9,980 nucleotides of DNA from an uncultured Clostridia bacterium (GTDB lineage: Bacteria; Bacillota; Clostridia; Oscillospirales; Ruminococcaceae): positions 1 through 9,980 of the forward strand of contig CANRLY010000064.1 of assembly GCA_947631585.1 (NCBI GenBank), read 5' to 3'. A program made the position numbers and the translations under genes. The notes below the pieces were generated by a model. That model was not told the DNA's origin. It did no database searches and saw nothing but the letters and a program-made list of their open reading frames with translations. Of this stretch, positions 6,204-9,980 are shown one piece after another. How positions within the stretch are numbered: the first letter of the stretch is position 1; each line of letters starts with the position of its first letter.

Positions 6204-6266
6204 TGGTCGGGAGGTGAGCGAAAGGCGGTCGCCCCTGCTTTAGTTGGTGGGCAAGCCGAAGTCAGC

Positions 6267-6755
6267 TCACACTGCTGAGATCTCGACCAGCGAATAAAGC
6301 GACGAATCGTCGTAGTAGGCGTAAAGCCCTCTTATCGAGTAGCCCTCCAGCGAAAGGAGCGTGCCTTTATTGCTTTTCACACCTTTGTCCAGCTCCGAGA
6401 GCCAGTTGTTTCCGTTGACGGTAAACTCTCCGTCATAGGGCGTGAGAGGGATATTCGGCGGCATTTTTTCGCCGTCTCTTATGTAAACGCCGAACGTTTT
6501 TACCGTTTCGCCGTCAGTTGTACGGCAGAATATCCCCAGTTCGTCCCACAGGTAATCAATGCCGGTCTTGGACTTTATACGTTTTGTTCTGCCAATTATT
6601 CCCACCAGTTCCGATATCTGAGTCGGCAGGTCCAGAATTTTGCCGTTCAGCCTGACCCCTGCGCTGCTCATATCCAGTGTTATCCTTGTGCCGTTATATT
6701 CAAAATCGGCGTCGGCAGGGTGTTTTTTCTTTAATAATTTTCCCAAAAGACCCAT
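6267..6755 (-). CDS. Conserved-looking cytoplasmic protein, unknown function
   Basis: Unrecognised 162-aa protein. The N-terminus is short and basic (MGLLGKLLKKKHP), without a signal peptide or membrane segment. The rest alternates short beta-like segments (FEYNGTRITLDMSSAGVRL, GIDYLWDELGIFCRT, VKTFGVYIRD), resembling small immunity-type or uncharacterised beta-rich domains; this is an impression and no family is assigned. The pattern with a short basic leader and GLLGKLLKKK could bind membrane peripherally. The ATG at 6755 has AGGAGGG 5 nt upstream. It starts 24 nt after the comM stop with no promoter between, so it is most likely the third gene of the gtrA-like/comM operon. No intrinsic terminator follows; the hairpin-repeat island begins soon after its stop. 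Confidence 0.75.
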   Translation of the reverse strand: MGLLGKLLKKKHPADADFEYNGTRITLDMSSAGVRLNGKILDLPTQISELVGIIGRTKRIKSKTGIDYLWDELGIFCRTTDGETVKTFGVYIRDGEKMPPNIPLTPYDGEFTVNGNNWLSELDKGVKSNKGTLLSLEGYSIRGLYAYYDDSSLYSLVEISAV

Positions 6756-6779
6756 TTTATCCCTCCTACAAATAGTTGT

Positions 6780-8312
6780 TCAGTCGTTTGACCAATACTT
6801 TCTGTCCAGGCTTCTATACTGCACCGCCTGGGCGATATGTTTTCTGTCTATTACCTGTTTGGAATCCATATCCGCAACTGTTCTGGCAACTTTCAGTATC
6901 CTGTCATATGCTCTTGCGGAAAGACCCATCTGGTCGAAAACTCCTCTCATCATTTCCACCGCCGAATCTGTAAGCGGGCAGACTTCTCTTATTATATCGG
7001 AAGTTATTCTTGCGTTGCAGGTGATATCCGTACCCTTGAACCGCTGGAGCTGTATTTCTCTTGCTTTGATGACCCTTTCCCTGATAGCGGCGGAGCTTTC
7101 CTCTTTTCTTTCAGAAGAAAGGTCGTCAAATTCCACCGGTGCAACTTCAACGTGCAGGTCGAACCTATCCAGCATTGGTCCTGACACCTTAGAAAGGTAG
7201 CCTGCCACCTGTTTGCGTGAGCAGATACATTTTCTTGTAGGGTGGCCGAAATATCCGCAGGGGCAGGGGTTCATAGCAGCGATGAGCATTATAGAGCAAG
7301 GGTATGTGATACTTCCCGAAACACGGGAAATAGTCACTTTTCTATCCTCAAGGGGCTGTCTGAGTATTTCCAAAGTAGGGCGTGAAAATTCCGCCAGCTC
7401 GTCCAGAAAAAGCAAGCCGTTGTGTGCAAGGGATATCTCCCCCGGTTTAGGGACTGAGCCGCCGCCTGAAAGTCCGGCAGTAGAGATAGTATGGTGGGGG
7501 CTTCTGAAAGGGCGTTTAGTGATAAGCGGAGTATCGGGGTCAAGCAGTCCTGAGATAGAGTGGATATTAGTAGTTTCGATAGACTCGGCGAAGGTCATAG
7601 GCGGAAGGATAGACGGCATACGTTTTGCAAGCATACTTTTACCAGAGCCGGGAGCTCCAACCATAAGCACATTATGTCCGCCGCAGGCTGCTATCTCCAG
7701 AGCCTTCTTAGCCGATTCCTGACCTTTGACGTCTGCGAAGTCCAGGTCGTTATCGTAGCCGGTCTGAGCCGGAACGTAAGGTCTTACCGGCTGGATAGGG
7801 GTCTTGCCGGTGAGGTGTTCCACCAGCTGGGAGAGGTCTTTCACCGGATAGACGGTCATTCCGTTCACCACAGAAGCTTCGCTGCCGTTCTTTTCCGGCA
7901 CGAATATTTCAGTTATGCCTTGTTTAAGGGCTGTAATAGTCATTGGCAGGACGCCGTTCACGCCTCTTATTTCGCCATTGAGGGCGACTTCGCCGATAAA
8001 GGCTGAATTTTTCAATTTTTCCTGATCGGCTGCGCCGTTTACGCAAAGCAGTGCAACAGAGATACCCAGGTCGTGGACTGAGCCGCTTTTTTTCATATCG
8101 GCAGGAGCCAGATTCACCATGATCTTAGCCGACGGGAACTGTATGCCGGAAGTTCTGAAAGCGGATCTTATTCTTTCTCTGCTTTCTCTGACAGAGACGT
8201 CAGCCAGACCCACGATATCGAAAGACGGCAGTCCGGAGCTTGCTTCTATTTCCGCAAAGACGGGAAAAGCGTTAAGTCCCACAAGACCCAGGGTATTTAT
8301 CCTTGAAAACAT
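6780..8312 (-). CDS. comM: ComM/YifB AAA+ ATPase (Mg-chelatase-like)
   Basis: Cytoplasmic AAA+ ATPase of the YifB/ComM family, 510 aa, full length. In naturally transformable bacteria ComM is a hexameric helicase that drives branch migration of incoming DNA during recombination; in most Clostridia its role is untested. Domains in order: N-terminal ribosomal-S5/Lon-like ChlI domain (about 20-140, with LPSFDIVGLAD and VNLAPAD), AAA+ core (about 190-395) with Walker A GAPGSGKS (219-226), Walker B LLFLDE (300-305), NPCPCGY (348-354), and GPMLDRFD (378-385) with the likely arginine finger, then the C-terminal Mg-chelatase helical domain (about 410-500). Cys350, Cys352, Cys362 and Cys364 form a C-x-C...C-x-C cluster, typical of the family and suited to metal binding. 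GGAG of its ribosome site lies 8 nt before the ATG and directly abuts the stop of the gtrA-like gene, indicating translational coupling in one operon. Confidence 0.95.
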   Translation of the reverse strand: MFSRINTLGLVGLNAFPVFAEIEASSGLPSFDIVGLADVSVRESRERIRSAFRTSGIQFPSAKIMVNLAPADMKKSGSVHDLGISVALLCVNGAADQEKLKNSAFIGEVALNGEIRGVNGVLPMTITALKQGITEIFVPEKNGSEASVVNGMTVYPVKDLSQLVEHLTGKTPIQPVRPYVPAQTGYDNDLDFADVKGQESAKKALEIAACGGHNVLMVGAPGSGKSMLAKRMPSILPPMTFAESIETTNIHSISGLLDPDTPLITKRPFRSPHHTISTAGLSGGGSVPKPGEISLAHNGLLFLDELAEFSRPTLEILRQPLEDRKVTISRVSGSITYPCSIMLIAAMNPCPCGYFGHPTRKCICSRKQVAGYLSKVSGPMLDRFDLHVEVAPVEFDDLSSERKEESSAAIRERVIKAREIQLQRFKGTDITCNARITSDIIREVCPLTDSAVEMMRGVFDQMGLSARAYDRILKVARTVADMDSKQVIDRKHIAQAVQYRSLDRKYWSND

Positions 8313-8326
8313 AGCGGTCTCTCCTT

Positions 8327-8860
8327 TTACGATCTCGAGTCGGGGGTATTCTTTTCAGGCTCGGAGGCATCTTTTTTTCTGAACACGAAAAGTTTACTTA
8401 TAACATAATTCAGCACAAGCACCACGAACTGGGCGGATATTTTCACCAGATCCTCATTGAGGTGAAGTATTGTCACAAAGATGAGGATAATTATTTCCTC
8501 TATAAAATAGGTGACAAGTCGTCCGCCGTAGAAGTCTCTTGCCTGTATGAAAAATTCCTTTGCACCTTTTGTAGGTGCGCGGAACACCCATTTTCTATTT
8601 GTAAGAAAAGCGAAAGTGACCGCCGCTATCCAGGAAATAGTATTTGCGATATGTTCATTAAGGTCATAAGCTCTTATACACACTGAGAAAGTGACAATAC
8701 TTATCAGTGTAGTAAGTCCCCCAAAGAACAGGTAGAGCAGCACGCTTTTATATTTTTTATAGCTATCCCAGAATCTGCGCAGGCCGGGGAGCTTCATTAT
8801 CTTATCGAAGATATCCTCGATATCCTCATTCTGATCAATTTTATTTTGTTCCATAATCAT
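8327..8860 (-). CDS. GtrA-family membrane protein
   Basis: Small polytopic membrane protein of the GtrA family, typically involved in moving polyprenyl-phosphate-linked sugars across the membrane for teichoic acid, polysaccharide or O-antigen glycosylation. The 177-aa protein has an acidic N-terminal extension of about 36 residues and then four predicted membrane helices (about 40-62, 71-87, 116-133, 140-160). Family marks are TNRKWVF (87-93) after helix 2 and NYVISKLFVFR (151-161) at helix 4; the C-terminus is short and charged. The start is uncertain: ATG at 8860, ATG at 8854 and TTG at 8866 are all in frame, with GGAA-type sites near each. It is the first gene of an operon; its stop is 14 nt from the comM start. 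No glycosyltransferase lies beside it, so the sugar substrate is unknown, and the pairing with comM looks like shared transcription rather than shared function. Confidence 0.9.
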   Translation of the reverse strand: MIMEQNKIDQNEDIEDIFDKIMKLPGLRRFWDSYKKYKSVLLYLFFGGLTTLISIVTFSVCIRAYDLNEHIANTISWIAAVTFAFLTNRKWVFRAPTKGAKEFFIQARDFYGGRLVTYFIEEIIILIFVTILHLNEDLVKISAQFVVLVLNYVISKLFVFRKKDASEPEKNTPDSRS

Positions 8861-8889
8861 TTCCAATTTCCGTTCAAGATCTCACATAC

Positions 8890-8918
8890 AGTATAGCACA
8901 TTTTTCCACAGACTTCAA
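8890..8918 (-). promoter_or_regulatory. Sigma-A promoter of the gtrA-like/comM operon
   Basis: Minus strand: TTGAAG (8913-8918, 4 of 6 matches), a 17-bp spacer, TATACT (8890-8895) preceded by TGTGC (extended -10). Transcription would begin near 8883, about 23 nt before the ATG at 8860. The weak -35 may be compensated by the extended -10. The hairpin array starts about 30 bp upstream. Confidence 0.85.
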
Positions 8919-8951
8919 GTATTAATATACTGAGCGGAGTCTTTATTATTT

Positions 8952-9035
8952 GCGGAGCGGTGGTCTGCGCCTTTGGCGCAGATGCGGCGGCGAAGCCGCC
9001 GCAGACGCACAGCAAAGCTGTGCGCACCGCTCCGC
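8952..9035. repeat. Cloverleaf unit 1
   Basis: Perfect 11-bp outer arms (8952-8962 with 9025-9035, GCGGAGCGGTG/CACCGCTCCGC) enclose three perfect hairpins: 8-bp stem with TTT loop (8964-8982), 9-bp stem with GAA loop (8983-9003), 8-bp stem with AAA loop (9006-9024). Only three bases outside the loops (8963, 9004, 9005) are unpaired, giving a complete four-way junction. Confidence 0.9.
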
Positions 9036-9136
9036 TTTTGCTGGGAGGATTTTGTTTGGAATTTCAGGTAGCGGCGTGGCGGCTGTCCCTTGAGGTCACT
9101 TTTGTTCAGATTTTGCAGGGCTGGCGTGTGGGCAGC

Positions 9137-9172
9137 TGCGGTGGCTTTGCCGCCGCATACCGTGCGCAACGG
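9137..9172. repeat. Second hairpin zone of array unit 1, shortened
   Basis: TGCGGTGGC-TTT-GCCGCCGCA (9137-9157) is followed by CCGTGCGCAACGG but not by the complementary arm. Compared with unit 2 (9443-9490) a segment of about 26 bp holding CGTTGCGCAC and AACAACGGCAGCGG is missing, so this copy has lost one half of the long palindrome. Confidence 0.75.
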
Positions 9173-9261
9173 AAAAGTTACAGGGGTTTTCGTCCTCCCG
9201 TGGCGGTTTGCTGGGGCGGATTCTTTCTGCGGTGTTTTTGCTTTAGTGGGGACGGAGGGCT

Positions 9262-9345
9262 GCGGAGCGGTGGTCTGCGCCAAAGGCGCAGTTGCAGCGG
9301 CGAAGCCGCCGCAGATGCACAGCAAAGCTGTGCGCACCGCTCCGC
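9262..9345. repeat. Cloverleaf unit 2
   Basis: Same outer arms (9262-9272 with 9335-9345) and three hairpins, exactly 310 bp from unit 1. Hairpin 1 (9275-9291) has loop AAA instead of TTT: the reverse complement of the unit-1 hairpin. Hairpin 2 (9293-9313) has one A-C mismatch; hairpin 3 (9317-9333) keeps a 7-bp stem with a flanking T-G pair. Confidence 0.9.
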
Positions 9346-9442
9346 TATTGCTGGGGGTGATTTTGTTGGGATTTTTGGGTAGCGGCGACTGTTCTTTGGG
9401 ACTGCTTTTGCTTGGGATTTTCGGTGCTGGCGTGTGGGCAGT

Positions 9443-9490
9443 TGCGGCGGCTTTGCCGCCGCATACCGTGCGCAACGGACGTTGCGCACG
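9443..9490. repeat. Second hairpin zone of array unit 2
   Basis: TGCGGCGGC-TTT-GCCGCCGCA (9443-9463, perfect 9-bp stem) and CGTGCGCAACG-GA-CGTTGCGCACG (9467-9490, perfect 11-bp stem). The second palindrome is the same 24-base sequence, with the same GA loop, as at 6136-6159, and its inner 10-bp arms match 5935-5956. Confidence 0.85.
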
Positions 9491-9595
9491 AACAACGGCA
9501 GCGGAAAAGTTACAGTGGTTTGCTGACCCTCCGAAGTGGTTTGTCGGGGCGGCTTTCTTTCTGCGGTGTTTTCGCTTTGGTGGGGTCGGAGGGCT

Positions 9596-9678
9596 GCGGA
9601 GCGGTGTCTGCGCCTTTGGCGCAGGTGCGGCGGCGAAGCCGCCGCAGACGCACAGCAAAGCTGTGCGCACCGCTCCGC
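9596..9678. repeat. Cloverleaf unit 3
   Basis: Outer arms 9596-9606 with 9668-9678, hairpin 1 (9608-9624, TTT loop), hairpin 2 (9626-9646, GAA loop, perfect 9 bp), hairpin 3 (9649-9667, AAA loop, perfect 8 bp). It differs from unit 1 by loss of one unpaired G after the outer arm and an A to G change after hairpin 1. Confidence 0.9.
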
Positions 9679-9878
9679 TATTGCTTGGGGAAATTTTGCT
9701 TGGGGTTTCGGTGACGGCGTGGTGACGGCTGTTCTTTGGGGCTGCTTTTGATTGGGATTTGGGCGATGGCGGCGCGGTTGCGGCAGCGGAAAAATTACAG
9801 GGGCTTTCGCCCTCCCGTGGCGGTTTGCTGGTGCGGATTCTTTCTGCGGTGTTTTTGCTTTGGTGGGGTTGGCGTGCT

Positions 9879-9939
9879 GCGGAGCGGTGGTCTGCGCCTT
9901 TGGCGCAGACGCACAGCAAAGCTGTGCGCACCGCTCCGC
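9879..9939. repeat. Cloverleaf unit 4, two-hairpin form
   Basis: Outer arms 9879-9889 with 9929-9939 and hairpins 1 (9891-9909, TTT loop) and 3 (9910-9928, AAA loop) are perfect, but hairpin 2 is cleanly absent. The missing 23 bp lies between two GCAGA copies present in unit 1, as slippage would leave. The flank after it (9940-9980) is identical to that after unit 3 (9679-9719). Confidence 0.9.
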
Positions 9940-9980
9940 TATTGCTTGGGGAAATTTTGCTTGGGGTTTCGGTGACGGCG

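Larger units (their letters stand above)
5839..6266. other. Gene-free repeat island between metY promoter and the comM operon
   Basis: About 430 bp without a supported gene. It holds two hairpin clusters (5933-6002 and 6136-6203) separated by a G/T-rich stretch in which GGTTTCCCTGC occurs twice (about 6027 and 6090). Nearer the metY promoter are two related TGCACAAA/TGTGCAAA stretches. Open frames across it are low-complexity translations of the hairpins, without ribosome sites. No U-run follows the hairpins, so they are not ordinary intrinsic terminators, although they lie directly behind the last gene of the comM operon. Confidence 0.6.
8951..9980. repeat. Tandem array of cloverleaf-bearing repeats
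   Basis: More than 1 kb without a credible gene, built of direct repeats beginning at 8951, 9261, 9595 and 9878 (unit lengths 310, 334 and 283 bp; the last is cut by the window edge after 103 bp). Each unit begins with TGCGGAGCGGTG, followed by hairpin modules and the closing arm CACCGCTCCGC, then a G/T-rich stretch, a second hairpin zone in units 1 and 2 (TGCGGYGGC-TTT-GCCGCCGCA, then CGTGCGCAACGG), the block AAAAGTTACAG, and CTTTCTGCGGTGTTTT before the next unit. The long open frames across it (for example 8915-9931 on the minus strand) are Ala/Pro/Arg-rich translations of these repeats, with no ribosome site, no conserved domain and repeated frame changes between copies. Confidence 0.9.

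Noticed and set aside
5835..6243. Overlapping open frames of 116-145 codons on both strands
   Set aside because: They cross hairpin repeats and the metY promoter, have no ribosome sites and odd composition. Only the last 14 codons of one (5707-5751) are kept, as the leader ORF.
8952..9035. tRNA-like RNA gene
   Set aside because: The cloverleaf has no T-arm or D-arm consensus, no anticodon loop of 7 nt and no CCA; all loops are 3 nt.
8915..9931. 338-codon open frame on the minus strand (repeated RTALLCVCGGFAAA-type segments)
   Set aside because: It is a translation of the hairpin array: extremely biased composition, no ribosome site, no domain, and equally long frames appear on the other strand. 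Unit lengths of 310, 334 and 283 are not all multiples of three, so the frame is not conserved between copies.
8951..9980. CRISPR array
   Set aside because: Linkers between repeats are long (200 bp or more) and homologous to each other rather than unique; unit length varies and no cas gene is near.

Overview
The window looks like chromosomal DNA of a low-to-mid GC Gram-positive gut Clostridium-group bacterium, most like Ruminococcus/Oscillospiraceae. This rests on strong AGGAGG-type ribosome sites, TTGACA/17/extended -10 promoters, a FemX-type peptidoglycan bridge enzyme, a lipoprotein and overall protein character. Genus assignment is inference. Seven substantial genes and one very short leader ORF are supported; most of the rest is regulatory sequence or GC-rich hairpin repeats.

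Layout: (1) 1-1887: a minus-strand two-gene unit encoding a small secreted protein and then a lipoprotein, with an excellent promoter at 1859-1887 and an intrinsic terminator at 65-90. (2) 2063-3236: a divergent plus-strand FemAB/FemX-like aminoacyltransferase with its own promoter. A palindrome-rich stretch follows, ending in a two-way terminator shared with the next gene. (3) 3495-4243: a minus-strand gene for an unrecognised protein with one C-terminal membrane anchor; its promoter overlaps the over-long open frame and fixes the start at a GTG. (4) 4258-5838: metY (O-acetylhomoserine sulfhydrylase), preceded by a leader of about 150 nt that holds a 14-codon ORF ending Arg-Arg-Cys-stop, a plausible cysteine-sensing leader peptide. 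(5) 5839-6266: no gene, two clusters of GC-rich hairpins. (6) 6267-8918: a minus-strand operon gtrA-like / comM (yifB) / 162-aa unknown, with one promoter at 8890-8918. (7) 8940-9980: no credible gene, a tandem array of units of about 283-334 bp running off the right edge.

Each unit of the right-hand array carries an almost perfectly self-complementary segment of about 65-85 bp: 11-bp outer arms closing three (once two) tight 3-nt-loop hairpins, a cloverleaf-like design. Some hairpin modules (TGCGGCGGC arms; GTGCGCAACG/CGTTGCGCAC arms) recur in the 5933-6203 clusters, so the window holds one modular, non-coding repeat family at several places, always outside operons.

The genes do not form one pathway. 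They are housekeeping or envelope functions (cell-wall bridge, polyprenyl-sugar translocation, lipoprotein, sulfur amino-acid synthesis, DNA branch migration). The two signals most worth pursuing are the cloverleaf repeat array and the Cys-terminated leader ORF in front of metY.
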